DNA of 64,000 bases from Trachythela sp. YZ-2020 (taxonomy: Eukaryota > Cnidaria > Anthozoa > Malacalcyonacea > Clavulariidae). Positions 63,001 through 64,000 of this stretch are shown here, in pieces. Position 1 is the stretch's first letter. Every line of letters begins with the position of its first letter. Both the position numbers and the translations under genes were made by a program. The DNA lies in assembly GCA_016169945.1 (NCBI GenBank), contig JADLSH010000358.1, forward strand, positions 5,551,001 through 5,615,000, written 5' to 3'. The notes under the pieces are model-generated. The model was not told where the DNA came from, did not search any database, and saw nothing but the letters and a program-made list of their open reading frames with translations.

Positions 63001-64000
63001 CAAGGAGCACATAGACTGAAAAAGTTTGCTAGCAAGCAACGAAAACAATGCTTAAACGGCGTAGGTGAGTGCACAAGTGTTATCAAAGCGTGTAATTTTT
63101 TCATGTATATTATTAATAAGTAATAGTATGGTTTCTCGTGAAATTTGGAAAAACAACACTCGTGAGTTTTCAAAGACGTCAAATTGCACTCGTCCTTCGG
63201 ACTCGTGCAATTTTGATCATCTCTGAAAAACTCACTCGTGCATGTTTTTTCCAAATTGCACTCGAAACCATACTATTACATATACTAAACCATATCTAAT
63301 TTTAGTGTGCAGTGATAACCAATTTGTGCAGTGATAAATTGAAGTATGCAGTGATAACATTTGTTGTGATAAATTCTTAAGTAATAGAACCCACTAAACG
63401 TTTCGAAATTAATTTACAGTACATCATTTATCTAAATGTCCTATCGAGCTCAAAAGATACCAAACAGAGTTTAATGTCTCTCCTCGGAGTTTACATGAAC
63501 GTCGCCCTGGTTTATTTCATTAAAAAAATCCTTGTCATGGATTACTTTTAATGGGCAGGCATGGTCGTATTTTCAGTCACTCTAAAGGGAATCGTCACAA
63601 AAAAAATTCTGGGGGGTATCAGTAGTCTCCGGCGGGCAGATTCCCTATTGCTTATTGAATGTGCAGTGTCATAAAATTAGGTTTGCGGTAAACTTCATAC
63701 GGTGTGCCTTCTAGCGCAATGGGGCACTTAATTATCTTATACTGTAATTAAAAGCCTCTGAGAGAGTTTGGGGCTCTCTGGGGGGAATCGTTATTACTTT
63801 ATCTATAATGAAATTCTTGTGAATATAAACGCATACAACCTGTCCAATAACGCACCCAACCTGTATAGAGGATGATATATGACTTGTGGCATATGATACC
63901 AATACATGATGATAAAACGACATCATGGCTTGACAAACACTTACTCTTTCTTCCAGCTACTGCAATAAAAGACGGCTCTTTTGTTGAAATGTCCATGGCG
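14905..64000 (-). CDS. WDR24: WDR24, GATOR2 complex subunit (5' end beyond window)
   Basis: WDR24 is a WD40-propeller protein of GATOR2 (with MIOS, WDR59, SEH1L and SEC13), which relays amino-acid sufficiency to mTORC1 at the lysosome. I placed 24 coding exons; every junction keeps the frame: 63945-64000+, 62615-62734, 54550-54645, 53952-54052, 53155-53232, 52207-52263, 51060-51191, 49940-50043, 49678-49775, 47976-48168, 47286-47406, 46413-46496, 45964-46144, 44624-44713, 41157-41216, 39366-39454, 39111-39145, 26129-26176, 24544-24634, 23175-23237, 22526-22628, 18292-18377, 16755-16873, 14905-15040. Exons 1-10 encode the propeller ([20 protein letters not shown]), 11-13 a helical part ([14 protein letters not shown]), 14-19 an acidic linker, 20-22 helices, and 23-24 the Cys/His-rich zinc domain ending GCGHNCEYR. 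About 780 codons are visible, close to the usual family length (about 790). No broken exon was found, so the gene looks functional despite a span of over 49 kb. Confidence 0.93.
15105..15599. mobile_element. piggyBac-like MITE, 495 bp, TTAA target
   Basis: TTAA (15101-15104 and 15600-15603) flanks inverted arms beginning AGGGCTTATGCAGCGAAAAT. The arms match for over 200 bp each and include TGTGACATCACA-type sequence near the inner ends. There is no ORF. TTAA duplication fits piggyBac-mobilised MITEs. Confidence 0.8.
15604..16754. other. WDR24 intron sequence
   Basis: No gene seen. A hairpin with AACAATTATTGAGTTCGG at 16405 and its inverse at 16548 marks a small MITE related to the one at 5877-6030; its interior is less well paired. 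Confidence 0.5.
16755..16873 (-). CDS. WDR24: WDR24 exon, zinc domain part 1
   Basis: Encodes [20 protein letters not shown] then [19 protein letters not shown]. Four CxxC-type cysteine groups are visible. Acceptor ATCGTAG, donor GTATGT. Confidence 0.93.
17288..17740 (+). mobile_element. tRNA-derived SINE split by an insertion
   Basis: The head at 17288-17335 has an A-box-like TGTGGCGCAGTCGTCAGAGC. The B-box-like GGGTTCGATTCTC and the body (GTGAAAAGGGTAAGTC, CTGCCGAAAGTCGTGGGTTT, TTTCCTCCCACATGGAAAGT) continue at 17592-17740. Between them about 250 bp of unrelated sequence is bounded by GTCGTGGG on both sides (17337 and 17592), consistent with an insertion with an 8-bp target duplication. 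A related minus-strand SINE lies at 31975-32175. Confidence 0.75.
18292..18377 (-). CDS. WDR24: WDR24 exon with a GC donor
   Basis: Encodes [20 protein letters not shown] then LPALTELNQ. The acceptor is CATTTTAG. The donor reads CAG|GCAAGT, so the following intron is of the GC-AG class, with an otherwise perfect consensus. Confidence 0.9.
18378..20404. other. WDR24 intron sequence, mostly unrecognised
   Basis: No convincing gene. Contains an AACAAAAAT-rich stretch, a palindrome TATACTGTATACAGTATA near 19922-19940 and, at 20216-20330, three copies of a hairpin unit with ATGTGG(T)CTATGAGCCACAT. Confidence 0.45.
20405..20800 (-). pseudogene. LINE 3' fragment
   Basis: On the minus strand the peptide [11 protein letters not shown], stop, [20 protein letters not shown] resembles the conserved C-terminal tail of CR1/L2 LINE ORF2. 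The ATAATAATAATAA run at 20405-20418 is the LINE 3' microsatellite tail. Confidence 0.7.
20801..22180. other. WDR24 intron sequence
   Basis: I see no gene or clear element here apart from AT-rich sequence; the first part up to about 20970 may still belong to the LINE above. Confidence 0.4.
22180..22480. mobile_element. MITE with TA-rich flanks
   Basis: CAGCCAATTCAAAAAAGGTT at 22193 and its near-inverse ending TTGAATTCGCTG at 22454 bound arms of about 65 bp that pair (TTGTCCTTCAAAA..CTTAAACCTTAA). Runs of TATATA lie on both sides. It starts 45 bases beyond the donor of the WDR24 exon at 22526-22628. Confidence 0.7.
22526..22628 (-). CDS. WDR24: WDR24 exon ([11 protein letters not shown])
   Basis: Encodes [20 protein letters not shown] then [14 protein letters not shown]. 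Acceptor TTTGTAG, donor GTAAGG; leaves in phase 1. Confidence 0.93.
22852..22979. mobile_element. Short MITE, about 128 bp
   Basis: GGCCGGTTGTATAGAAGT and the inverse CTTTTTTATACAACCGGCC flank arms rich in TAACTAC/GTAGTTA. Confidence 0.75.
23175..23237 (-). CDS. WDR24: WDR24 exon ([12 protein letters not shown])
   Basis: Twenty-one codons, [20 protein letters not shown] plus K, between TTCTCAG and GTATGC. Corresponds to the helix before G(D)IQM. Confidence 0.88.
23948..24498. mobile_element. Tigger/pogo-like MITE, TA target
   Basis: The ends CATTGGAACCTCTATACTAA and, on the other strand, CAGTGAAAGCTCCATATAAC have the CAGTG..CCTC.ATAACGGACA look of pogo-superfamily termini and are flanked by TA. 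The interior holds ACGGACA-type repeats and no transposase. The right end lies 45 bases from a WDR24 donor site. Confidence 0.7.
24544..24634 (-). CDS. WDR24: WDR24 exon (SSLTNNEQM)
   Basis: Encodes [20 protein letters not shown] then [10 protein letters not shown], with the family VDSS motif. Acceptor TTTATAG, donor GTACGT. A Tigger-like MITE ends 45 bases beyond the donor. Confidence 0.85.
24635..26128. other. WDR24 intron with two hairpin MITEs
   Basis: One hairpin lies at 24980-25095 (CAATCTGATTGGT.. and ACCAATCAGATTG ends). Another is centred at 25812, where TTTTGGTCTGAAATCAAAC at 25767 pairs with GTTTGATTTCAGACCAAA at 25838. No gene. Confidence 0.6.
26129..26176 (-). CDS. WDR24: WDR24 exon ([15 protein letters not shown])
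   Basis: 48 bp between TTTTTATAG and GTCAGT. The Pro-rich segment continues the previous exon in the family order, and phases 2 in and 2 out fit. Confidence 0.8.
26523..27557. repeat. Left terminal inverted repeat, 1035 bp
   Basis: Nearly identical to the inverse of 30818-31852. I noticed only a few differences, for example CGACCCCC versus CGAGCCCC near the end and TTTCGACAAAG versus TTTCAACAAAG. It contains two tandem copies (about 92 bp each, from about 26580) of a unit with the palindrome TGACGTCA. The match stops abruptly at the 3' end of the leftmost gene. Confidence 0.93.
26621..26720. promoter_or_regulatory. Paired CRE-like TGACGTCA palindromes
   Basis: TGACGTCA, the consensus CREB/ATF site, occurs at 26621-26628 and 26713-26720, and symmetrically at 31655-31662 and 31747-31754 in the other repeat. 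The element therefore carries four sites. Whether they act in transcription or replication is unknown. Confidence 0.45.
27560..27997 (-). CDS. Basic PX-like (adenovirus pX/pVII-like) protein of the element
   Basis: About 145 codons. Residues around 20-95 show the repeated helical pattern seen in PX-like proteins of Polintons and adintoviruses ([39 protein letters not shown]), then a basic GRGNKRRKN patch and an acidic tail ending [10 protein letters not shown]. These proteins are thought to condense or coat DNA in the particle. The frame has no good ATG at its open end. An overlapping frame reads the [19 protein letters not shown] N-terminus I would expect, so a one-base frame change near 27940 is likely. 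The stop lies 3 bases from the inverted repeat boundary. Confidence 0.65.
   Translation of the reverse strand: MVVVLKDFMEQECRGIWNRGIFRSLARFAIPLFKQGAKTVGKRALQAATEVGQDVLDGKNVSKSIKSRGREVVKDFAEQGAKTLLRQSGRGNKRRKNSRSNIPSTKRKRLCFNIDDEDRRPTRWIRNDESSDENDSDSEYSQDDI
28107..28604 (-). CDS. Small Polinton/adintovirus-like protein with Cys-rich tail
   Basis: The N-terminal part ([20 protein letters not shown], then [20 protein letters not shown]) resembles a small protein commonly encoded beside PX in invertebrate Polintons/adintoviruses. The tail is unusual: about 60 residues with 14 cysteines ([34 protein letters not shown]), suggesting metal binding. The frame extends upstream to about 28720 without an ATG; an ATG-started frame at 28728 is offset by one base, so a frame change or splice is needed. 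Function unknown. Confidence 0.6.
   Translation of the reverse strand: MTWNTKGEIVYRGQDIRGTDIVNILKYCTRPFHPYIPEPYGLSIFLKGLAALEIDKSLITNGRVLAMLARMESRQDEDIEDSSEDIKCNNCENCLQICQLGTCPICTWTDFYSSFTGCHCMICDCTLNKDDFTHTIACCSHCYCDEILDVRTNRSHFYDSNKIHK
28767..29081 (-). CDS. Small structural-type protein of the element, 104 codons
   Basis: A true ATG at 29081-29079 starts [13 protein letters not shown]. The centre [20 protein letters not shown] and the end [28 protein letters not shown] follow the layout of a very common Polinton/adintovirus-like small protein: a helical stretch, basic KxKRKIL, then a glycine-leucine hydrophobic end. It is probably a membrane-active or capsid-associated protein by analogy. 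Intact. It diverges from the ATPase across the 21-bp repeats. Confidence 0.7.
   Translation of the reverse strand: MTNLPKHRSFIELLCTSYPTQQQALLRSTSHEQIRFLCNCVKSFMNLALPKHTMDKLRPFEHDIIHLTNKNKSVKTKRKILVQHGNGFLGLVLAPILEGLAELV
29160..29575. repeat. 21-bp repeat array between the divergent genes, about 19 copies
   Basis: The unit is GGAGCTAAGCTCGCTCG plus a 4-base variable part (ATAT, ATTT or GCTC-type). Two units near 29440-29490 lack part of the sequence. It is the only sizeable spacer in the element, so it is the likely divergent promoter or origin. Open frames across it (a seven-residue repeat ARYGAKL) are by-products of the 21-base period. Confidence 0.9.
29635..30558 (+). CDS. C2H2-FtsK/HerA-type packaging ATPase of the element
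   Basis: The start ATG at 29635 has a good context (AAACATGTC). 307 codons. Residues 5-26 form a C2H2 finger (C5, C8, H21, H26; [12 protein letters not shown]). The ATPase core follows, with Walker A GCTQSGKT at 54-61, Walker B-like NLIVLDDL at 124-131 and a sensor-like [11 protein letters not shown] at 156-166. This is the layout of the genome-packaging ATPases of Polintons, virophages and adintoviruses. The coding frame stops at 30558, but a Pro/Thr-rich frame continues in another phase (30527-30904), so the C-terminus may have been cut by a frame change. Intact otherwise. Confidence 0.85.
   Translation: MSHLCHICGKYFSKSFNLHRHRRAVHGQKPTENARILVDGSTVLQHPFTCIVAGCTQSGKTVWVKSLLENAQKTISPPPQRIIWCYGQWQPSYFDMRTMPGIEFNEGIPEDIDKVDYLDVSQRNLIVLDDLMAQSGKDKRIADLFTKGSHHRNLSVIYIVQNIFHQGKEMRNISLNAHYIVLFKSPRDKQQISMLARQINPGKVGEFMRSYEDATSRPHGYLMLDLKPTTDDQQRLKTNVLPGEVLVEYVRKQSYRQPPLLNAMYNTEQRMKEIIKAPQLTPDEKSKLYSDQLNRFLTFKNKISQIF
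30527..30904 (+). pseudogene. Pro-rich frame following the ATPase
   Basis: Open in a different frame from the ATPase and overlapping its last codons. It reads [19 protein letters not shown], then a [15 protein letters not shown] linker and [20 protein letters not shown]. The last residues fall inside the right inverted repeat. It is either the displaced C-terminal tail of the ATPase or a separate small protein starting at ATG 30599. Confidence 0.5.
30818..31852. repeat. Right terminal inverted repeat, 1035 bp
   Basis: Inverse of the left repeat. The last codons of the rightward frame that follows the ATPase run into it. Confidence 0.93.
31975..32175 (-). mobile_element. tRNA-derived SINE, minus strand
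   Basis: On the minus strand GTGGCGAAGTGGTTAGCGCA (A-box region) and GGGTTCAAGTCTC (B-box) are followed by the body AGTGAAAAGAGTAAAGTGAA, CGTGGGTTTTCTCCGGGTAC and the CCTCCCACAGGGAAAGTTGA-like end. Relative of 17288-17740; a tail fragment is also at 48525-48575. Confidence 0.8.
32464..35633 (+). pseudogene. Broken THAP-domain P-type transposase
   Basis: THAP finger: C6-x4-C11 in [10 protein letters not shown], the conserved W in EEWLRLLL and [10 protein letters not shown] (CxxH) at 32464-32720. Then comes a linker (about 32850-33607) and the catalytic region in pieces: 33650-34015 ([20 protein letters not shown]), 34091-34279 ([14 protein letters not shown]), 34279-34490 ([29 protein letters not shown]), and 35060-35633 ([12 protein letters not shown] at the end). 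Breaks: the THAP exon does not splice in frame with the obvious sites; a 30-bp tandem duplication lies at 33580-33635; a small deletion with frame change occurs at about 34277; and a further frame change near 35085. Related to THAP9/P-element transposase. Not functional as it stands. Confidence 0.8.
34900..36995. repeat. Four copies of a dispersed 110-130 bp repeat
   Basis: Copies lie at about 34905-35042, 36010-36140, 36745-36855 and 36885-36992. They share TAATGCCAGA(C/T)GA(T)TTTACT, CATCAATGGGAGGGTGCTGG and an end in AATGGGTTAA. This is a recent short-repeat family inserted several times within the P-like element. Confidence 0.7.
37146..38276 (-). CDS. C2H2-containing protein of the P-like element, 376 codons
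   Basis: Intact single ORF from an ATG at 38276. The N-terminus is acidic (residues 1-60). A C2H2 finger [21 protein letters not shown] follows at about 64-84. The C-terminal half has [14 protein letters not shown] and [20 protein letters not shown], which resembles the C-terminal part of cellular P-element/THAP transposase relatives, and ends in a basic [14 protein letters not shown] tail. It is convergent with the transposase within the same inverted ends, so it is probably an element protein (a DNA-binding partner or regulator). Its intactness contrasts with the broken transposase. Confidence 0.7.
   Translation of the reverse strand: MEGNMEAEELREEFEVGETSIDDSERSLRRGNEGEHEDDFMAYSEWSYDYDDLFNFEVSVAIPCSLCDKVCKSKGGLTRHTNSKHSEPEGSSGSHPSDTFVKAIKDTIIEEKLCGAEIISGLDTVSSTEALFSALLPIYQTFCRKKNQDKLLELFYGLIPRSCELLSCQDYRVANLIMIHLPERLIKFYNSSKTLTESMPKEQAQLGPAEYGPLTYVAGYVIAKLYQLSRTKKGENSQELQRLLQSVKSSEPNNYISARTRGGLVTPCRDLVKIVEITEICFREHVDQSDTVLRNIPLETIVNLTLSSPIVKSLWDNIVSTEGQLSSSAQKLCLENIIKLYVRVRSFSYARDLITKYNIKAKQLKKKAPRTDLKRK
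38500..39060. repeat. Dispersed repeats with (T)GACCGGTCA motifs
   Basis: CCGGTCAAAATGACCGGTCA, TGACCGGTCACTA and GTGGCCGGTCAAAATGGCCG occur within 350 bases. A second unit (GGAGCAAGTCTAGTCGCTTC, CTCGCTACGTGATGTTATTT) at 38885-39000 recurs inverted at 40590-40690 and 40930-41025. Confidence 0.55.
39111..39145 (-). CDS. WDR24: WDR24 micro-exon ([11 protein letters not shown])
   Basis: Only 35 bp. Reads [11 protein letters not shown], matching the conserved EAF..R.(E/D)I.D segment of the family. Acceptor TTTGTAG, donor GTAAGG. Its partner exon lies 13 kb away. Confidence 0.82.
39366..39454 (-). CDS. WDR24: WDR24 exon, acidic linker 3
   Basis: Encodes [20 protein letters not shown] then [10 protein letters not shown]. 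Acceptor TTTTCAG, donor GTAAGT; leaves in phase 0. Confidence 0.8.
39490..40260 (+). pseudogene. LINE 3' end with ATT tail
   Basis: The peptide [20 protein letters not shown], then [20 protein letters not shown] is the conserved RT-distal tail of CR1/L2 LINEs, followed by broken frames ([26 protein letters not shown]) and a (TTA)n tail at about 40243-40260. It lies between two WDR24 exons. Confidence 0.8.
41157..41216 (-). CDS. WDR24: WDR24 exon, acidic linker 2
   Basis: Encodes [20 protein letters not shown] between TTCTGCAG and GTTTGT. Acidic like the equivalent linker in the family. Confidence 0.7.
41610..43310. mobile_element. Composite inverted element with nested MITE
   Basis: TAGAAATACATGCATGCAGAAT at about 41702 and ATTCTGCATGAGTGTATTTCTA at about 43295 are inverted ends. 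Long imperfect arms (about 41700-42050 and 42940-43300) include TATATAAAGTGGGTATG and its inverse. Inside, a hairpin MITE with GCGGACGACTTTG ends lies at 42451-42580; its core (CCCGAGCCGGCGCAAAGCGC) also occurs inverted just outside the left end at 41620-41700. Confidence 0.6.
43560..43640 (+). repeat. Short tandem repeat of TTGACCGAGG-type units
   Basis: Five or six 12-13 base units such as TTGACCGAGGT, TTGACTGAGGT and ATGACCGAGGT in a row. Non-coding. Confidence 0.6.
43760..44410. mobile_element. Hairpin MITE family, copy 1
   Basis: Arms with ATTACTCGACTGTGATTGGT, CAGTGCAAAAAT and GGTTTCTCGTGAAATTTGGA, plus the central inverse pair CTCGTGAGTTTTTCAAAGAC / GTCTTTGAAAAACTCACTCG. The same family is at 62840-63300. 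Confidence 0.65.
44624..44713 (-). CDS. WDR24: WDR24 exon, acidic linker 1
   Basis: Encodes [20 protein letters not shown] then [10 protein letters not shown]. Supported by splice sites (TTTTAG, GTACTG), phase continuity and composition rather than by strong family conservation. Confidence 0.7.
44825..45960. other. WDR24 intron, no gene seen
   Basis: AT-rich. The phrase ACCACAGAATACCA is repeated near 45020-45050, and a GC-richer non-coding patch lies at 45650-45830 that may be an old repeat. Confidence 0.4.
45964..46144 (-). CDS. WDR24: WDR24 exon (HEAQTW)
   Basis: Encodes [20 protein letters not shown] followed by a Ser/Pro/Ala-rich linker ([12 protein letters not shown]). Acceptor TTTTTCAG, donor GTAAGT. 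Confidence 0.9.
46413..46496 (-). CDS. WDR24: WDR24 exon ([13 protein letters not shown])
   Basis: Twenty-eight codons, [20 protein letters not shown] then ELCDHNAK, between TTTCTAG and GTATGA. The ELCDHNA motif is diagnostic of the family. Confidence 0.93.
46563..46715. mobile_element. Hairpin MITE, about 153 bp
   Basis: ATACACCCTTTCGATAATTA and its perfect inverse, then ACGTCAC and CCTTGGCCTGGGAGCCTC arms, close into one hairpin. It begins 67 bases upstream of the WDR24 exon at 46413-46496, in the intron. Confidence 0.85.
46768..47165. mobile_element. MITE with GACGCGTCTTA repeats, about 398 bp
   Basis: Inverted ends GGGCCATTTATACGGGACAA then AATAAGACGCGTCTTA; the interior repeats CGCGTCTTA/TAAGACGCG and TTTTCGCGTAC many times, so it folds in several ways. 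No ORF. Confidence 0.85.
47286..47406 (-). CDS. WDR24: WDR24 exon, post-propeller linker
   Basis: Encodes [20 protein letters not shown] then [20 protein letters not shown]. Acceptor ATTTCAG, donor GTAAGT. Phases fit both neighbours. Confidence 0.8.
47778..47945. repeat. (AAAC)n microsatellite with (CA)n end
   Basis: About 37 AAAC units with two GCAA variants, then about ten CA. In the direction of WDR24 transcription it reads GT repeats then GTTT repeats, starting about 35 bases after the donor of the 47976-48168 exon. Long open frames here are repeat artefacts. Confidence 0.95.
47976..48168 (-). CDS. WDR24: WDR24 exon, end of propeller
   Basis: 193 bp encoding [20 protein letters not shown], then [15 protein letters not shown] and [15 protein letters not shown]. 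The donor GTATGT is followed within 35 bases by a (GT)n and (GTTT)n run in the intron (47780-47945). Confidence 0.93.
48270..48441. mobile_element. Hairpin MITE, about 170 bp
   Basis: AAGGTACGTTTAGACGCTGC and the inverse GCAGCGTGTAAACGTACCTT; the arms continue GATTTGTCGGGCC. It resembles the 9407-9581 MITE in style but not in sequence. Confidence 0.85.
48890..49010 (+). repeat. G-rich tandem repeat, GGGGTTTTTGTCGGTG-like
   Basis: Six or more units of 16-18 bases, each with a run of four to five G followed by TTT(T)GTC. It could form G-quadruplexes on the plus strand, which is the non-template strand's complement for WDR24. Confidence 0.8.
49678..49775 (-). CDS. WDR24: WDR24 exon ([10 protein letters not shown])
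   Basis: Encodes [20 protein letters not shown] and [11 protein letters not shown]. Acceptor TTTTTGTAG, donor GTATGC. Confidence 0.94.
49940..50043 (-). CDS. WDR24: WDR24 exon (VWDTQHK)
   Basis: Encodes [20 protein letters not shown] and [14 protein letters not shown]. Acceptor TTTCTAG, donor GTTTGG (weak donor). Confidence 0.9.
50600..50940 (-). pseudogene. LINE 3' ORF fragment
   Basis: Minus-strand peptide [20 protein letters not shown], then [16 protein letters not shown] fits the C-terminal tail of CR1/L2-type LINE ORF2. Confidence 0.75.
51060..51191 (-). CDS. WDR24: WDR24 exon ([10 protein letters not shown])
   Basis: Forty-four codons with [20 protein letters not shown] and [20 protein letters not shown]. 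Acceptor TTCATTCAG, donor GTAGGT. The clearest family signature in the window. Confidence 0.95.
51192..52206. other. WDR24 intron, no gene seen
   Basis: No element with clear ends was recognised. Confidence 0.4.
52207..52263 (-). CDS. WDR24: WDR24 exon ([10 protein letters not shown])
   Basis: Nineteen codons, [19 protein letters not shown], between AATTTAG and GTAAGG. It fits the blade segment before QLWDIR. Confidence 0.88.
52418..52700. mobile_element. Hairpin MITE (GGTCCGTACTGGAAAAATAT ends)
   Basis: GAGGTCCGTACTGGAAAAAT and its inverse pair around a GGCCGCTTCTGAGACT arm set (52425-52530). Additional GGTCCGTACTGGTGTGATAC and TACGGACCTC copies follow to about 52700, so a larger related unit may be present. 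Confidence 0.75.
53155..53232 (-). CDS. WDR24: WDR24 exon (DLRRPDTVS)
   Basis: Exactly 26 codons, [20 protein letters not shown] then SIRDVK, between TCTTTAG and GTACGT. Confidence 0.92.
53952..54052 (-). CDS. WDR24: WDR24 exon (EHKRTVN)
   Basis: Encodes [19 protein letters not shown] and [11 protein letters not shown], one of the most conserved stretches of the family. Acceptor CATTCAG, donor GTAAGT; leaves in phase 0. Confidence 0.93.
54120..54418 (+). pseudogene. LINE 3' end with ATA tail
   Basis: Peptide [20 protein letters not shown], then KLYFCS, stop, followed by the conserved GCGCTATATAAATTTT-type end and (ATA)n. Confidence 0.75.
54550..54645 (-). CDS. WDR24: WDR24 exon ([11 protein letters not shown])
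   Basis: Encodes [20 protein letters not shown]. Acceptor CGTGTAG, donor GTATAG. The N-to-G change in an otherwise conserved WD blade is mild. Confidence 0.9.
55030..55145 (+). repeat. GCGGTT(A/C)G-type tandem repeat
   Basis: Diverged units such as GCTGCGGTTCGTTCGGTTAG and GATTGCGGTACGTGCGGTTA in series. Non-coding. Confidence 0.55.
55146..56630. other. WDR24 intron, no gene seen
   Basis: No element with recognisable ends. Confidence 0.4.
56633..58309 (-). CDS. Single-exon gene: helical N-terminus plus probable beta-propeller
   Basis: 558 codons from ATG 58309 (GGTATGTCG) to TAA, without introns. Residues 1-90 resemble an N-terminal module I associate with large cnidarian gene families ([20 protein letters not shown], then [20 protein letters not shown] and LQEGVGLL). 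About 110-230 is helical ([20 protein letters not shown]). From about 295 to the end comes a repetitive beta-rich part with NHL/WD-like blades ([58 protein letters not shown]). No signal peptide or membrane span. A ligand-binding or scaffold role is plausible for the propeller, but I cannot name the function. It lies in a WDR24 intron on the same strand; the absence of introns suggests a retrocopy or an intronless family. Confidence 0.8.
   Translation of the reverse strand: MSSIVTSILSSTVGLLWNKARDSTAAKLKDGDVTDAEIRNVVVRELSDIKSRIDGLSRANLLSSYDFLQEGVGLLNVSLDKSKLEQKSLLNETQNDRGETSGMPCGVESHGILSEALELSNAMGKLKVNSDKEFESAKKRFEEARKTATHAFWNEALIIEDRIFAAKLRIVSEILECLDSPETAITGCLSFLKNLHSLPAIQGIFSVYLNGGVKSILKKAERVEYVKSVMLINYVVFRYVSKFSSKYSFVLTWPTIEVADRSFNPILYWKEVSTRKSMGEELTQHPNGLLIYGTMNPYHSAVNSHGDVFVIGNRDNIITVISRNGESKAINLPDPREGEVIEQFIVGLAVDNNNNGYFVRLLDVRTENGDVKSYVLTVLDENYNVKHECTLGFLEATDLYSVRIAINKNNNIVIIKCDEPNVYVCDNTGQLKHKFERHSSGWLRRWHLSISQQNEIMIPADDHKIVHFYEEEGNLKSTLTVPEGHQVWSVAFHYVIGKIMVLTYVEEKDSYFLLCFSEAGELETSTFICMRIDYEFHKLASHPSGPLAIVRNGSIIFI
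58540..58665 (-). pseudogene. Relic N-terminal fragment related to the 558-codon gene
   Basis: Minus-strand pieces ELNDNKSKL and, in another frame, [17 protein letters not shown] match [12 protein letters not shown] and [17 protein letters not shown] of the neighbouring gene. A frame change separates them. A decayed tandem duplicate standing 5' of the live copy. Confidence 0.6.
58666..59389. other. WDR24 intron, no gene seen
   Basis: AT-rich intron sequence without clear repeats. Confidence 0.35.
59390..60360. mobile_element. Two nested inverted elements
   Basis: Outer: ACAACCACAGGGGGCCCAAC, then TATGTCTGTAAACAAGTGTA at 59397-59440, is inverted at 60303-60352. Inner: ATAGACTGGAACACTAACGC and the GGGGGGGAA.TTGAAGCCAGC arm at 59619-59660 are inverted at 60170-60216. 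The interior is non-coding. Confidence 0.75.
60640..60765. mobile_element. Short hairpin MITE
   Basis: AGTTTATTATAGTGATTTGA, AACACC and the inverse GGTGTTTTTAAATCACTATA, ATAAAC close a loop; outer CACTAGAAGG/CTTCGAGTG are weakly paired. Confidence 0.7.
60990..61145 (-). pseudogene. LINE C-terminal fragment
   Basis: Minus-strand peptide [20 protein letters not shown], then SSEIAD is the conserved W-N-L tail of CR1/L2-type ORF2. Confidence 0.65.
61671..61712. repeat. Perfect palindrome AAAAAGTGATAGTCACTG
   Basis: AAAAAAGTGATAGTCACTG, a short GG/GC centre and the inverse CAGTGACTATCACTTTTT. Possibly the middle of a larger MITE. Confidence 0.7.
61713..62614. other. WDR24 intron, no gene seen
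   Basis: A G run of nine at about 62200-62208 and a duplicated GCGCCGC / GCGGCGC pair near 62132-62160; otherwise nothing recognised. Confidence 0.35.
62615..62734 (-). CDS. WDR24: WDR24 exon, first blade
   Basis: Acceptor CCTGTAG, donor GGTAAAAA. Encodes [18 protein letters not shown] and SMTDVRWEP. 120 bp, entered in phase 1 and left in phase 1. Confidence 0.85.
62840..63300. mobile_element. Hairpin MITE family, copy 2
   Basis: Contains GGTTTCTCGTGAAATTTGGA, CACTCGTGAGTTTTCAAAGA and the inverse GAAAAACTCACTCGTGCATG, TTGCACTCGAAACCATACTA. Same family as 43760-44410 and similar in style to 25745-25950. Confidence 0.7.
63945..64000 (-). CDS. WDR24: WDR24 first visible exon (partial)
   Basis: Reads [17 protein letters not shown] and ends AAGA before GTAAGT; phase 1. 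It matches the start of the first blade (VAGR). It is open to the window edge, so the ATG at 63996-63994 may be internal. Confidence 0.8.

Overview
The window is eukaryotic animal DNA: AT-rich, intron-rich and crowded with transposons. One host gene dominates it. A minus-strand WDR24 gene (a GATOR2 subunit acting in amino-acid signalling to mTORC1) can be followed exon by exon from the right edge at 64000 down to a stop codon at 14905. I could place 24 coding exons with matching splice phases, giving about 780 codons. The start codon and first exon(s) lie beyond 64000. The organism is an invertebrate. A cnidarian is my best guess, from the style of the repeats: tRNA-derived SINEs, CR1/L2-like LINEs, Ty3/gypsy, P-like THAP elements, Polinton-like elements and many hairpin MITEs. 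This is an inference, not a proof.

Layout. Positions 1-14900, 3' of WDR24, hold transposon wreckage: a broken LINE (1-1301), telomere-like repeats, a second LINE split by a 2.14 kb fold-back element with a clean 7-bp target duplication (4744-6883), a MULE-like element with a 9-bp duplication (3617-4364), unrecognised ORFs (8.1-9.4 kb), a decayed Ty3/gypsy element (10.7-13.5 kb) and satellites. From 14905 to 64000 everything lies in or between WDR24 exons.

The WDR24 intron at 26177-39110 carries two large elements. The first (26523-31852) has 1035-bp terminal inverted repeats, a 6-bp target duplication (GATGTA) and genes for a packaging-type ATPase with an N-terminal C2H2 finger, a basic PX-like protein and two further Polinton/adintovirus-like small proteins. 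It has no polymerase, integrase, protease or major capsid gene, so it looks like a miniature Polinton that is mobilised in trans. The second (32223-38487) is a P-like THAP element with a broken transposase and an intact convergent zinc-finger ORF.

A single-exon gene of 558 codons (56633-58309), with a helical N-terminus and a probable beta-propeller, sits inside another WDR24 intron on the same strand, next to a relic of a second copy. The rest of the introns hold MITEs (several with recognisable TTAA or TA targets), SINEs, LINE 3' ends and simple repeats, some within tens of bases of WDR24 splice sites.
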